Assembly (NCBI GenBank): GCA_022482925.1
Contig: JAKVOG010000002.1
Coordinates: 124,001 to 188,000, forward strand
Origin: Selenomonas sp.
Lineage (GTDB): Bacteria; Bacillota; Negativicutes; Selenomonadales; Selenomonadaceae
DNA: 64,000 bases
Direction of reading: 5' to 3'
Shown here: one piece after another, positions 16,647-25,936 of the stretch
How positions within the stretch are numbered: the first letter of the stretch is position 1
Layout: every line of letters begins with the position of its first letter
The notes under the pieces: generated by a model
Databases searched by the model: none
Told to the model about the DNA's origin: nothing
What the model saw: the letters and a program-made list of their open reading frames with translations, nothing else
Program-made: the position numbers and the translations under genes

Positions 16647-17807
16647 ATGAGTATATTACGTTTTATGACTGCCGGTGAATCCCATGGCCCGTGTCTGACT
16701 GCAATTCTTGAGGGACTGCCGGCCGGTCTTGAGCTGGATATGGAGGCCATTAACCGGGATCTGGCCCGCCGGCAGCAGGGGTATGGCCGTGGTGGCCGCA
16801 TGAAGATTGAGCGGGATCAGGTGGAGATCGTTTCGGGAGTCCGCTTTGGGCAGACACTGGGTGGTCCGGTGACACTGCGGGTAGTCAATAAGGATTTTGC
16901 GAATTGGACCGACCGCATGGCAGTGTTTGGGGAGCCAGCCGGTCCTAAGGTTACGGCAGCCCGTCCGGGTCATGCTGACCTTACGGGAGTCAAAAAATAT
17001 GACCGGCAGGATGTCCGGGATATCCTTGAACGTTCCAGTGCTCGTGAGACGACTATGCGCGTAGCCGTTGGCGCGGTATGCAAGGCCTTTCTGCGTGCCC
17101 TGGGTGTTGAGGTCGTGTCGCAGGTACTCAATATCGGCGGTGTGGCGGTCAATCCGGCCAAAGTGGATCGTACCCGGATCGGGCAGGAGACGGATTCGGA
17201 GCTGAATTGTTATGATCCGACGGCAGAGGCTGCAATGAAGATCCGCATTGACGAGGCAAAGCAGGCCGGCGATACGCTGGGCGGCATCTTTGAGGTGATT
17301 GTGCGTGGCCTGCCGGCTGGTCTTGGCAGTCATATCCAGTGGGATCGGCGGCTGGATGCCAAATTGGCTGGTGCGATGATGTCGATCCAGGCCATCAAAG
17401 GAGTGGAGATTGGTGCCGGGTTCCAGTGTGCACAGCTGCCGGGCAGCCAGATCCATGATGAGATGTTCTTCGATGAGCAGGGGGAGGTCTATCGCCGGAC
17501 GAACCGTGCGGGCGGACTGGAAGGCGGCATGACCAATGGGGAAGAGGTTGTGGTCAAGGCGGCGATGAAGCCAATACCGACGCTTATGACCCCGCTTCAT
17601 TCGGTCGATATTGCGAGCCATGAAGCAGTCCTGGCCTGCAAGGAGCGCAGTGATACGTGTGCGGTATCCGCTGCTTCGGTTGTAGGCGAGGCCATGACCG
17701 CGTTTGTCATGGCAGAAGCTGTCTGTGATAAATTCGGTTCAGATGCAATGGTTGATGTCCAGTCGGCTTTGAAAAACTATAAGGACCGTATCAGGAAGGA
17801 CTGGTGA
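16647..17807 (+). CDS. aroC: Chorismate synthase
   Basis: Final step of the shikimate pathway, removing phosphate from EPSP with reduced FMN as cofactor. The 386-residue protein shows the three family signatures: GESHGPCLTAILEGLPAG near the start, RSSARETTMRVAVGA in the middle and the C-terminal RSDTCAVSAASVV. ATG 16647 is preferred over the GTG 12 bp upstream because the conserved N-terminus is MSILRFMTAGESHG and GAGAGG lies just upstream. aroK overlaps or abuts its stop codon, indicating translational coupling. Confidence 0.97.
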   Translation: MSILRFMTAGESHGPCLTAILEGLPAGLELDMEAINRDLARRQQGYGRGGRMKIERDQVEIVSGVRFGQTLGGPVTLRVVNKDFANWTDRMAVFGEPAGPKVTAARPGHADLTGVKKYDRQDVRDILERSSARETTMRVAVGAVCKAFLRALGVEVVSQVLNIGGVAVNPAKVDRTRIGQETDSELNCYDPTAEAAMKIRIDEAKQAGDTLGGIFEVIVRGLPAGLGSHIQWDRRLDAKLAGAMMSIQAIKGVEIGAGFQCAQLPGSQIHDEMFFDEQGEVYRRTNRAGGLEGGMTNGEEVVVKAAMKPIPTLMTPLHSVDIASHEAVLACKERSDTCAVSAASVVGEAMTAFVMAEAVCDKFGSDAMVDVQSALKNYKDRIRKDW

Positions 17808-17809
17808 GC

Positions 17810-18340
17810 ATGAAGAACGTGGTACTCATCGGATTCATGGGGACGGGAAAAACCAGCACCGGTCGGATGCTGGCAGCGAAACTGGGTTGTGCCTTTATTG
17901 ATATGGATCAGAAGATTGAGGAAGAGGCTGGAATCAGTATTCCTGAGATGTTTGCCCAAAAGGGAGAGGCTTATTTTCGGGAGAAGGAAAGGCAGCTGGT
18001 AACGTATCTGGCCGGCCGGCGCAATGCCGTAATCTCTACCGGTGGCGGGACGGTAAAGGATCCGGAGAATATGCGTCAGTTCCGGAAAACCGGCGTTGTG
18101 ATCTGCCTGACTGCCAGCGTGGATGCGGTTCTGGAGCGGACCAGTCATCGCGGGTCACGGCCGGTACTGGATCAGGCTGATCAGGGCAACCGCCGTCAGG
18201 CTGTTGAGCAGCTTATGGAGGAGCGTCGTGATTTGTACCGGCAGGCTGATCATACAGTCGATACCAGTGAATTGTCGCCGCTGCAGGTGGTTGAAGTCAT
18301 CCAGCGTTATCTGAAATCGAGAGGTGTCATCCATGCGTAA
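17810..18340 (+). CDS. aroK: Shikimate kinase
   Basis: Phosphorylates shikimate with ATP. The P-loop is GFMGTGKTS, the shikimate-binding Asp is in FIDMDQKIE, and the core GGG motif is STGGGTVK. About 176 aa, normal length. Either GTG 17804 (overlapping the aroC stop) or ATG 17810 could start it; AGGAAGGA at 17792-17799 fits both, and I list the ATG. The 3' end overlaps aroB by 8 bp. Confidence 0.95.
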   Translation: MKNVVLIGFMGTGKTSTGRMLAAKLGCAFIDMDQKIEEEAGISIPEMFAQKGEAYFREKERQLVTYLAGRRNAVISTGGGTVKDPENMRQFRKTGVVICLTASVDAVLERTSHRGSRPVLDQADQGNRRQAVEQLMEERRDLYRQADHTVDTSELSPLQVVEVIQRYLKSRGVIHA

Positions 18341-19418
18341 GGTAAAGGTAGATCTGGGCAGCAAAAGCTACGATATTGTCATTGGCTATGGACTGGAAAA
18401 GGAACTGGTGCACTTTGTCCGTCAGGCGGGATTTTCGCAGCAGGCCTTGATCGTGACGGACAGCAATGTCGGACCGCTGTATGTCGACAAGATCAGGAGT
18501 CTGTTGTCAGAAGCTGGTTTGTCGGCGGCAGTGGCGCAGATTCCGGCGGGGGAAAGTTCGAAGTGCATGGCTGTGGCAGAATCGCTGTACACGAAGGCCA
18601 TCCAGCTGGGGCTGGATCGAAAATCGCCAATCTTTGCCCTGGGCGGCGGCGTCGTAGGGGATCTGGCTGGCTTCATTGCGGCTACCTATATGCGTGGCGT
18701 ACCATTTGTGCAGCTGCCGACGAGCCTGCTGGCTCAAGTGGATTCCAGTGTTGGTGGCAAGGTGGCTGTCAATCATGCCCTGGGAAAGAATCTGATCGGT
18801 TCATTCTATCAGCCGCAGGCGGTGTTCATGGATCTGGCTCTTATGCAGAGCCTGCCAAAGCGGGAAATCTATACGGGGCTTGGTGAGATCATCAAATATG
18901 GTATCATCTATGATCGTGAGTTCTTTGAATTCCTGGAAACAAATCAGCAGGCGGTACTGGAGCTGGAACCGGAGGCAGCCGTTCATATGATTGCACGCTC
19001 CTGTGAGATCAAGGCGGCGGTTGTCAGCCAGGATGAGCAGGAGGCAGGGCTTCGTCGTATCCTGAACTTCGGGCATACCATGGCACATGCCATCGAGAAG
19101 GAAACCGGTTATGTACGCTATAATCACGGTGAGGCCGTGGCAATCGGTATGGTCGGTGCGGCCGATATCAGCTGTCAGCTGGGGATGATCCCTGCAACCG
19201 ATGTTGTACGGGTCACGCAGTTCATCAGGGATCTGCAGCTGCCGGTCCAGGCTGAGGGGTGCACGGTAGATGCGATGTATGCGGATATTTTCCATGATAA
19301 GAAGACCGTAGGCGGCAAGGTGAACTGGGTACTGATGTCTGACATTGGTACAGTGGTCAGCCGTAATGATGTTCCGGAATCGGTAGTGCGTCAGGCTATG
19401 GCGGCACGAATCGGATAA
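18333..19418 (+). CDS. aroB: 3-dehydroquinate synthase
   Basis: NAD- and metal-dependent cyclisation of DAHP to 3-dehydroquinate. 361 aa with the expected motifs: GGGVVGDLAGFIAATYMRG for NAD binding, DSSVGGKVAVNH, and metal-binding His/Glu in NFGHTMAHAIE and the later NHGEAV. Start at ATG 18333 after GAGAGG. Three consecutive shikimate genes overlap one another, indicating a tight operon; the unit ends before the separate rplS promoter. Confidence 0.97.
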   Translation: MRKVKVDLGSKSYDIVIGYGLEKELVHFVRQAGFSQQALIVTDSNVGPLYVDKIRSLLSEAGLSAAVAQIPAGESSKCMAVAESLYTKAIQLGLDRKSPIFALGGGVVGDLAGFIAATYMRGVPFVQLPTSLLAQVDSSVGGKVAVNHALGKNLIGSFYQPQAVFMDLALMQSLPKREIYTGLGEIIKYGIIYDREFFEFLETNQQAVLELEPEAAVHMIARSCEIKAAVVSQDEQEAGLRRILNFGHTMAHAIEKETGYVRYNHGEAVAIGMVGAADISCQLGMIPATDVVRVTQFIRDLQLPVQAEGCTVDAMYADIFHDKKTVGGKVNWVLMSDIGTVVSRNDVPESVVRQAMAARIG

Positions 19419-19435
19419 AATATTTTTTTCGGGTG

Positions 19436-19464
19436 TTGAAACGCAACGGTAATTATGGTACACT
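19436..19464 (+). promoter_or_regulatory. rplS promoter and short leader
   Basis: TTGAAA (19436-19441), 17-bp spacer, TACACT (19459-19464). About 88 bp of transcribed leader to the rplS start contain short inverted repeats (CTCTGAGTGAGCAGAG at 19485-19500) that might be an L19-type leader; the promoter is firm, the leader function is a guess. Confidence 0.75.
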
Positions 19465-19558
19465 AACAAAGTATGTGGACGGTCCTCTGAGTGAGCAGAG
19501 TGCTTTGGCACGAAATGACGCTGGCCATGAACGTCTGAAATAAGGAGGAAGTATACAA

Positions 19559-19900
19559 ATGAACATTATCGAAACTTTGGAGAAAGAACAGCTCCGCTCT
19601 GACATCCCGGCTTTTGGTCCTGGCGACAAGATTCGCGTTCATGCGAAGATCGTCGAGGGTACCCGTGAGCGTATTCAGGTCTTTGAAGGCCGCGTGATTG
19701 CTCGTCAGGGTGTTGGCGTCCGCGAGACTTTCACGGTTCGTCGTATCTCTTATGGTACTGGCGTTGAGCGTGTGTTCCCGGTTCATTCTCCGCGTATTGC
19801 CCAGATTGAAGTAGTCAGCCGCGGTATTGTCCGTCGTGCGAAACTTTATTATCTGCGCAGCCTTACGGGTAAAGCTGCTCGTATCAAAGAAAAACGCTAA
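19559..19900 (+). CDS. rplS: 50S ribosomal protein L19
   Basis: Ribosomal protein at the 30S-50S interface, 113 aa. Family motifs are plain: [38 protein letters not shown], and the basic tail [22 protein letters not shown] lies at 19543-19550. Codon use is strongly biased, as expected for high expression. Followed by its own terminator. Confidence 0.98.
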   Translation: MNIIETLEKEQLRSDIPAFGPGDKIRVHAKIVEGTRERIQVFEGRVIARQGVGVRETFTVRRISYGTGVERVFPVHSPRIAQIEVVSRGIVRRAKLYYLRSLTGKAARIKEKR

Positions 19901-19912
19901 TCTGCGTAACGG

Positions 19913-19944
19913 TAGGGACTGCTTTTTGGCAGTCCCTATTTGTT
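19913..19944 (+). terminator. Terminator after rplS
   Basis: TAGGGACTGC (19913-19922) pairs with GCAGTCCCTA (19929-19938), then TTTGTTT. lepB starts 38 bp further, so read-through into lepB is possible. Confidence 0.85.
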
Positions 19945-19981
19945 TAAGCGGGAAATTCAACAAAATGAGGAGGAACCCCGT

Positions 19982-20503
19982 ATGAGTTCACTAGGAGAAG
20001 AAGCCAAGGATTGGATCATATCGATTGTCGTAGCTGTAGTGCTGGCATTCATCATTCGTCAGTTTGTCGTAGAATTGTATATTGTCGATGGTCCGTCGAT
20101 GCGGCCAACCCTGCAGTCGCAGGAACGGCTGGTCGTCAATAAGTTCATCTATAATTTCCGTGAGCCGCAGAAGGGTGAGATCCTGGTATTCCAGTATCCG
20201 CGCGATACGCGTCGTGATTTCATCAAGCGTGTCATTGCTACACCGGGGGATACCATCGAGATTAAGGATGGCCGTGTATTTGTCAATGACCAGATGCTCA
20301 ATGAGGATTATATCCTCGAAAAGACAAAGAGTGATTATCCGAAATCGACCGTTCCAAAGGGGACGTTGTTTGTTATGGGTGATAATCGTAATAATTCAGA
20401 AGACAGCCGGTTTGCGGATGTCGGCTTTGTGCCGTTCGATCTGGTAAAGGGCAAGGCAATGCTGGTATTCTGGCCGCTGGCGCAGTTCAAGGCGCTGCCT
20501 TGA
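19982..20503 (+). CDS. lepB: Signal peptidase I
   Basis: Membrane serine protease that removes signal peptides from exported proteins. The 173-residue protein has one N-terminal helix ([17 protein letters not shown]), the nucleophile in DGPSMRPTL, the general-base Lys in [12 protein letters not shown], and the conserved [14 protein letters not shown] 19982 is preceded by GAGGAGG. The rplS-lepB order is common in Firmicutes. xth follows by 13 bp. Confidence 0.96.
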   Translation: MSSLGEEAKDWIISIVVAVVLAFIIRQFVVELYIVDGPSMRPTLQSQERLVVNKFIYNFREPQKGEILVFQYPRDTRRDFIKRVIATPGDTIEIKDGRVFVNDQMLNEDYILEKTKSDYPKSTVPKGTLFVMGDNRNNSEDSRFADVGFVPFDLVKGKAMLVFWPLAQFKALP

Positions 20504-20516
20504 TGGAGGCCTGACC

Positions 20517-21272
20517 ATGAAATTTATTTCCTGGAATGTCAATGGGCTCAGAGCCTGCCTGAAAAAAGGCTTTATGGATTCTTTCCGTCAGTTGGATGCT
20601 GATGTATTCTGTCTGCAGGAGACCAAGATGCAGCCGGACCAGGCAATCCTGGATCTGCCAGGCTACCAGCAATACTGGAACAGCGCTGAACGCAAAGGAT
20701 ATTCGGGGACGGCGGTATTCTCGCGCATTGAACCGATGGCTGTAACCTATGGACTGGGGATTGAAGAACATGACCATGAAGGGCGTGTTATCACCCTGGA
20801 ATTTCCGGAGCTTTATCTTGTGACCGTCTATACGCCGAACTCGAAGCGTGAACTGGAACGGCTGGCCTATCGTATGGAGTGGGAAGACGCGTTCCGGGCA
20901 TATCTGGTCGATCTGGATCAGAAGAAGCCGGTCGTAGTCTGCGGTGATCTCAATGTTGCCCATACTGAGATCGATCTGAAGAACCCACGGACCAATCATC
21001 ATAATGCCGGCTTTACTGACGAGGAACGCGGCAAGTTCACGGAACTGCTGCAGGCAGGTTTTGTGGATACGTTCCGTACGTTGTATCCGGATCAGGCGGG
21101 TATCTATACCTGGTGGTCTTATCTGCGCAAGGCCCGGGATACGAATGCTGGCTGGCGCATCGATTATTTCGTGGCATCAGACCGGCTTCGGGAACAGATT
21201 GCAGCGGCGACGATTCATAATGAGATCTTCGGCAGCGATCATTGCCCGGTCGGACTGGAACTGAACGTATAA
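20517..21272 (+). CDS. xth: Exodeoxyribonuclease III
   Basis: AP endonuclease/3'-5' exonuclease of base-excision repair, 251 aa, EEP fold. Motifs: [15 protein letters not shown] at the N-terminus, LQETKMQ (metal Glu), [13 protein letters not shown] (Asp/Asn), and [11 protein letters not shown] with the catalytic Asp-His. Closely spaced after lepB, then a strong terminator. Confidence 0.96.
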   Translation: MKFISWNVNGLRACLKKGFMDSFRQLDADVFCLQETKMQPDQAILDLPGYQQYWNSAERKGYSGTAVFSRIEPMAVTYGLGIEEHDHEGRVITLEFPELYLVTVYTPNSKRELERLAYRMEWEDAFRAYLVDLDQKKPVVVCGDLNVAHTEIDLKNPRTNHHNAGFTDEERGKFTELLQAGFVDTFRTLYPDQAGIYTWWSYLRKARDTNAGWRIDYFVASDRLREQIAAATIHNEIFGSDHCPVGLELNV

Positions 21273-21275
21273 ACA

Positions 21276-21325
21276 AATACAGCAGGAACGCCTGCCCTGA
21301 ATGGGGCAGGCGTTCCTGCTGTATT
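21276..21325. terminator. Strong bidirectional terminator
   Basis: A 22-bp stem (21276-21297 with 21304-21325; core CAGGAACGCCTGCCC) with A/T tracts on both sides separates xth from the convergent molybdoenzyme gene. Confidence 0.9.
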
Positions 21326-21330
21326 TTATT

Positions 21331-23346
21331 TTACTGTGCGTTTTGCGGCCGGATGTTGACCTTTAGATCATAGAAGGTGCTGCCCTTGGCTTTATCCGTG
21401 CAGCGCTGCCAGGTGAGGGCGTTAGTATTAGGCCCTCCGGCGTGCTGCTGCCACCAGACCCCTTCGCTGACGACGCAGCCCGGTTGGGTGCGCTCGGAGA
21501 GCTTAAGCGTAAAGCGGGCCTGTCCCCGTGTGTTTTCAGCGATGACGATGGCACCATCCTGTAGTCCGAGGTTTTCGGCATCTGCCGGATGCATCAGGAG
21601 TTCCATGATGTGTCCATGGGTCAATTCGGAGCGTTCGTTGAAGGAACTGTCCAGTATCCGAGGATCGGGCGCATTGATGAAGCAGAATTCTTCCGGATCG
21701 TTATGGGCATGTGGCGGGAAGAATTCGGGCAGAGCCGGCTGGATTCGTGGATTGCAGATCTCGATTTTGCCGGATGGTGTGTGAAAGGCCATCTTATAAT
21801 TTGCCGGCAGGGGGAGATCAACCGGTTCGCCGGCAGCCAGCTTGTTCTGTGGGATGGGCAGGGGCCAGGCGGTTTTCGTGCTCGCGATGAATTGATTGAT
21901 CAGCTCTTTTTCGCTTTGCTGGAAGAAGGAGTCGTTGAGCCCCATTGCCGTGGCCAGCAGACGGAAGACCTGCCAGTTGGATTTACTTTCACCGACGGGC
22001 GGGATGACGGCATCACCGCGCTGGATGGTATAGTGTCCGTAGGAGTAGTAGATATCATCATGTTCCAGTGAGGTGGTGGCTGGCAGGACGATATCTGCAT
22101 AGCGGGCGGTATCTGTGAGGAAGCGCTCGTGGACCACCGTGAAGAGATCCTCCCGTTCCAGTCCCTGACGTACCAGACGCTGATCCGGCGCGGTACAGGC
22201 CGGATTGGAGGAATAGACATAAAGACTGCGGATGGCCGGGGCGAGCGACGGATCATTGAGGACATCGCCGAGCTTGATCATGTTAATGTGGCGTACACCG
22301 GGCTTTTCCAGATCCGGACGGCGGATGATGTCTTTGTTGAACGCATGACTGCCGGAAGTCGAGGTCAGCAATCCACCCCCGGGGTGCTGGTAGGCACCGA
22401 CAATGGCGGGCAGGCAGGTGATCAGGCGTGAGGTCATGGCGCCGTTGCCGTAGCGGGATTGTCCACTGCCAAGCCGGATAAATGGCGCAGCGGCATGTCC
22501 GTAGGCGTGGGCCAGCTGCTCAATCTCTGCTGCCGGGACGCCGGTGATTGCAGCGGTATGATCCGGTGTATAGCGTGGCAGTACGGCAGACTTCAATTCA
22601 GACCAGCCCTGTACGCAGCGGGACAGGAAGGCTTCGTCGGTGAGCTTGTCCCTGTCGATGATATGCATGAGCCCCAGGGCCAGGGCACCATCGGTACCCG
22701 GTTTGACCCGGATGAATTGGTCCGCATACCGGGCGGTTTTTGTCTCATAGGTATCGATGCACCAGATCCTGGCACCATGCTGACGGGCAAGATCCAGGTC
22801 GTGCTTGAAATGGATATCCGTAGCCAGCATGCTGATACTCCAAAGGATGATGAGGTCGCTATGTTGGGCTTCCTGCGGGGCGGTGGGCAGCGTTTTCCCC
22901 ATGACATCCTGATACCCTTGTGCTTTGGCCGGTGCGCAGATGGTGCGGTCCAGACTGGAGGCGCCGAGGGCGAAGAAGAAGGCATGGCCGGCACTGTACT
23001 GGATCGTGCCCATCGTGCCGGCATAGGAATAAGGCAGGATGGCTTCCGCGCCATCTTCACGGATGATCGTTTTCCAGTGGCCTGCAATCTCTGCGATGGC
23101 TTCATCCCAACGGATGGGCTGAAAGGAGCCACTGCCTTTCGGTCCTGTGCGTTTTAGTGGGGTCGTCAGGCGCTGCGGGGAATGAACCGTGCGCTCATAG
23201 TGGGCCATCTTGGGGCAGAGCGTACCGCGAGTGAAAGAATGCGCCGGGTCGCCGGCGACTGTTGCTGCCTGGCCGTCCTCGACCGATACCAGCAGTCCGC
23301 AGCAGTCCGGACAGTCGTAGGGACAGACCGATTTCTTGATTTCCAT
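21331..23346 (-). CDS. Molybdopterin-dependent oxidoreductase (DMSO reductase family)
   Basis: Cytoplasmic anaerobic oxidoreductase of about 671 aa, without a Tat signal. The N-terminus binds a [4Fe-4S] cluster with cysteines in CPYDCPDCC and a later TLCPKM; the rest is the bis-MGD molybdopterin fold plus the C-terminal MGD-binding domain (from about residue 560). A Cys in LDRTICAPAKAQG occupies the approximate place of the Mo ligand, which is inference. ATG 23346 is preferred because the cluster motif follows directly and GGAGGTATCTC precedes it. No partner FeS subunit, membrane anchor or cofactor gene is adjacent; electron donor and substrate are unknown. Other possible labels: formate dehydrogenase-like or BisC-like. 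Confidence 0.85.
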   Translation of the reverse strand: MEIKKSVCPYDCPDCCGLLVSVEDGQAATVAGDPAHSFTRGTLCPKMAHYERTVHSPQRLTTPLKRTGPKGSGSFQPIRWDEAIAEIAGHWKTIIREDGAEAILPYSYAGTMGTIQYSAGHAFFFALGASSLDRTICAPAKAQGYQDVMGKTLPTAPQEAQHSDLIILWSISMLATDIHFKHDLDLARQHGARIWCIDTYETKTARYADQFIRVKPGTDGALALGLMHIIDRDKLTDEAFLSRCVQGWSELKSAVLPRYTPDHTAAITGVPAAEIEQLAHAYGHAAAPFIRLGSGQSRYGNGAMTSRLITCLPAIVGAYQHPGGGLLTSTSGSHAFNKDIIRRPDLEKPGVRHINMIKLGDVLNDPSLAPAIRSLYVYSSNPACTAPDQRLVRQGLEREDLFTVVHERFLTDTARYADIVLPATTSLEHDDIYYSYGHYTIQRGDAVIPPVGESKSNWQVFRLLATAMGLNDSFFQQSEKELINQFIASTKTAWPLPIPQNKLAAGEPVDLPLPANYKMAFHTPSGKIEICNPRIQPALPEFFPPHAHNDPEEFCFINAPDPRILDSSFNERSELTHGHIMELLMHPADAENLGLQDGAIVIAENTRGQARFTLKLSERTQPGCVVSEGVWWQQHAGGPNTNALTWQRCTDKAKGSTFYDLKVNIRPQNAQ

Positions 23347-23403
23347 GAGATACCTCCAGTTGTCAATTCTAATCAACAATAGTATAGCAGGTGAAATCGG
23401 ATA

Positions 23404-23433
23404 TTGCGATAACATATATTGATATGCTAGAAT
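23404..23433 (+). promoter_or_regulatory. Putative prfC promoter with extended -10
   Basis: TTGCGA (23404-23409), 18-bp spacer, TGC-TAGAAT (-10 at 23428-23433). Lies 71 bp before the prfC start. Confidence 0.6.
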
Positions 23434-23504
23434 AAGACTTAGTGTGCTGTCGCGTTTTGCTTCGGCTCGTGCACTGGTGTAATTTACAAATGGGAGGATT
23501 TATT

Positions 23505-25130
23505 TTGTCATCTTTAAGTGAAGAACTTGATAAAGAAATAGAAAAGCGTCGTACCTTTGCCATCATTTCTCATCCGGATGCTGGTAAGACAACGCTGACA
23601 GAAAAACTGCTGCTTTATGGTGGAGCCATCCATCTGGCGGGTTCCATCAAATCCCGCAAGACGCAGCGTCATGCGGTATCAGACTGGATGGAGATCGAGA
23701 AACAGCGTGGTATCTCGGTCACATCATCGGTCCTGCAGTTTGACTATGATGGCTGCCGTATCAATATCCTTGATACGCCGGGCCATCAGGACTTCTCCGA
23801 GGATACATACCGTACGCTCATGGCTGTGGACAGCGCAGTCATGGTTATTGATGTCGCCAAGGGCGTTGAGGCGCAGACCAAGAAACTGTTCAAGGTCTGC
23901 AAACAGCGTGAGATTCCGATCTTCACCTTTGTCAACAAACTGGACCATTACGGCAAGGCTCCAATCGATCTGATGGATGAGATTGAGAATGTCCTGGGAA
24001 TCCGTTCCTATCCAATGAACTGGCCAATCGGCCAGGATGGGCAGTATATGGGTGTGTATGACCGTCGCAATGACAAGGTACTGCTCTTTGCAGCCGACAC
24101 GACGCATGGTCAGGAAGCACGTATTGCCGATGTCTATGAACCGGGCGATCCGGCAATGATCGAGCGTATCGGGGAAGATGTCTGGCAGAACCTGCAGGAT
24201 GATATCGAACTGCTCGATGAAGCGGGTGAGGACTTTGATATGGATAAGGTCAATGCCGGTGAGCTGACGCCTATGTTCTTCGGTTCAGCCATGACGAACT
24301 TTGGTGTGCAGGATTTCCTTGAAGGCTATATCCGCATGGCACCGCAGCCGCAGCCGCGTAATTCGTCGGATGGCATCATTGAGCCGGATGATGAGAAGTT
24401 CTCTGGTTTCGTGTTCAAGATCCAGGCCAACATGAATCCTGCCCATCGTGACCGTCTGGCGTTCATCCGTATCTGTTCAGGCAAGTTCGAGCGCAACATG
24501 GAAGTCTGGCATGAGCGCAGCGGCAAGATGCTCAAGCTTGCTCAGCCGCAGCAGTTCCTGGCTCAGGACCGGCAGATCATCGATACGGCATATCCGGGCG
24601 ATATCATTGGCTTGTTCGATCCGGGCGTCTTCGGTATCGGCGATACGGTCTGCGACAGCAGCCATAAGTTCAAGTATGCGGACTTCCCGGTGTTCCCGCC
24701 AGAGAAGTTCGCGCGTGTCCAGGCTAAGGATACCATGAAGCGCAAGCAGTTTGTCAAAGGCATCGAGCAGCTGACGCAGGAAGGCGCGATTCAGCTGTTC
24801 CAGCAGGCTGGTGCCGGTATGGAGTCCTATATCGTCGGTACGGTCGGCACCCTGCAGTTTGAGGTGCTTGAGTACCGCCTGAAGAATGAATACAATGTTG
24901 ATATCGAGATGAATATGCAGCCTTATGAGGTAGCCCGCTGGATGGCCTTTGAAGATGGTCATGAAGTTACTCCGGCTGAGCTCAAGGGCGCAGACCGCGG
25001 CATGTTCGTCTATGACCGTCACCGGAATCCGGTGCTGCTGGTCAACAACGAATGGGCACTGGGCTGGATCACGGATAACAATCCGGAGCTCCTGCTCAAC
25101 CATGTACCATTTGATAAAAAAGAAGCATAA
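23505..25130 (+). CDS. prfC: Peptide chain release factor 3
   Basis: Translational GTPase that ejects RF1/RF2 after peptide release. 541 aa. G-domain motifs: SHPDAGKTTLTEKLL (P-loop), RGISVTSSV (switch I), DTPGHQDFSEDT (G3) and FVNKLD (G4); domains II and III follow. I chose TTG 23505, because GGGAGG sits 7 bp upstream and the conserved start SSLSEELDKEIEKRRTFA follows; the ATG 15 bp upstream would overlap the Shine-Dalgarno sequence. Appears monocistronic. Confidence 0.95.
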   Translation: MSSLSEELDKEIEKRRTFAIISHPDAGKTTLTEKLLLYGGAIHLAGSIKSRKTQRHAVSDWMEIEKQRGISVTSSVLQFDYDGCRINILDTPGHQDFSEDTYRTLMAVDSAVMVIDVAKGVEAQTKKLFKVCKQREIPIFTFVNKLDHYGKAPIDLMDEIENVLGIRSYPMNWPIGQDGQYMGVYDRRNDKVLLFAADTTHGQEARIADVYEPGDPAMIERIGEDVWQNLQDDIELLDEAGEDFDMDKVNAGELTPMFFGSAMTNFGVQDFLEGYIRMAPQPQPRNSSDGIIEPDDEKFSGFVFKIQANMNPAHRDRLAFIRICSGKFERNMEVWHERSGKMLKLAQPQQFLAQDRQIIDTAYPGDIIGLFDPGVFGIGDTVCDSSHKFKYADFPVFPPEKFARVQAKDTMKRKQFVKGIEQLTQEGAIQLFQQAGAGMESYIVGTVGTLQFEVLEYRLKNEYNVDIEMNMQPYEVARWMAFEDGHEVTPAELKGADRGMFVYDRHRNPVLLVNNEWALGWITDNNPELLLNHVPFDKKEA

Positions 25131-25299
25131 GACGATCGATTTATTGATCACAAGGACCTCTTCCGATTATTTGCAGGAGAGGTTCTTGATGTATAAAGGG
25201 GAGTTTTTATTGTTGGGGAGGAAAAACTTCCGGATAGCACGAATAACATAAAGATAGATATTGATGGGAATGTATGACCAGATAAGGAGTGTTGCAATT

Positions 25300-25905
25300 A
25301 TGAAAAAAGGTGTGAAGGTACTATTCAGTACAGCGCTGATGCTGGTGATGATGATGTCTATGGCGGCAGCAAAGCCGAAGGACTGGGTGGATCCGCAGTA
25401 TTCTTTCAAGGGGATCCATACGGTAACGATTGAGACTATGGACTTGAATAAACTGGTGGAAAATGATATCGATGGACAGAATATGCAAACCATGTTCCAG
25501 TCGGAGGCTGCTAAACGGGTGACGCATGCAAAATTAGTGCCACAGACTGAATTGGCTGATGTCCGGATCACCGGTCAGGTTCAGCAGTATGATATCAGCA
25601 ATAGTGTCATACCTGCTCATTATGAGACGCGGTATCATAACGAGACAACAACCATAAAAGATAAGGATGGCAAGGAAACGACCATTACGACACAGGTGCC
25701 GACTACGGAATATGTGCCGGCTCGGACGGTCTATACCTCAACGGTTCGTCTGCGTCTGGATGTAATTGATCAGAAAACGGGCAAGGCCGTGTTCTCACGG
25801 GATGATACACGAGCTGATGGGGATAGCGGTGATTTGCAGCGTACTTATTCAAAGCTCATCACGGCATTTTATAAGGAAGTAGACCGGAAGATCCGTAAGG
25901 GATGA
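25300..25905 (+). CDS. Exported protein, DUF4136-like, function unknown
   Basis: A 201-residue protein with a clear signal peptide (MKKGVKVLFSTALMLVMMMS... cleaved around residue 24) and a mature beta-rich domain reminiscent of DUF4136-type lipoproteins, though no lipobox Cys is present. It contains a polar Thr/Lys-rich insertion (TTTIKDKDGKETTITTQ). ATG 25300 follows ATAAGGAG. The esterase gene starts 31 bp downstream, so both exported proteins are probably coexpressed. The family assignment is weak. Confidence 0.6.
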   Translation: MKKGVKVLFSTALMLVMMMSMAAAKPKDWVDPQYSFKGIHTVTIETMDLNKLVENDIDGQNMQTMFQSEAAKRVTHAKLVPQTELADVRITGQVQQYDISNSVIPAHYETRYHNETTTIKDKDGKETTITTQVPTTEYVPARTVYTSTVRLRLDVIDQKTGKAVFSRDDTRADGDSGDLQRTYSKLITAFYKEVDRKIRKG

Positions 25906-25936
25906 TACCGCGTGATGGAGGAAAGCAGGTGATTGT

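Noticed and set aside
16656..17621. Minus-strand open frame of about 320 codons inside aroC
   Set aside because: Antisense shadow of a conserved gene.
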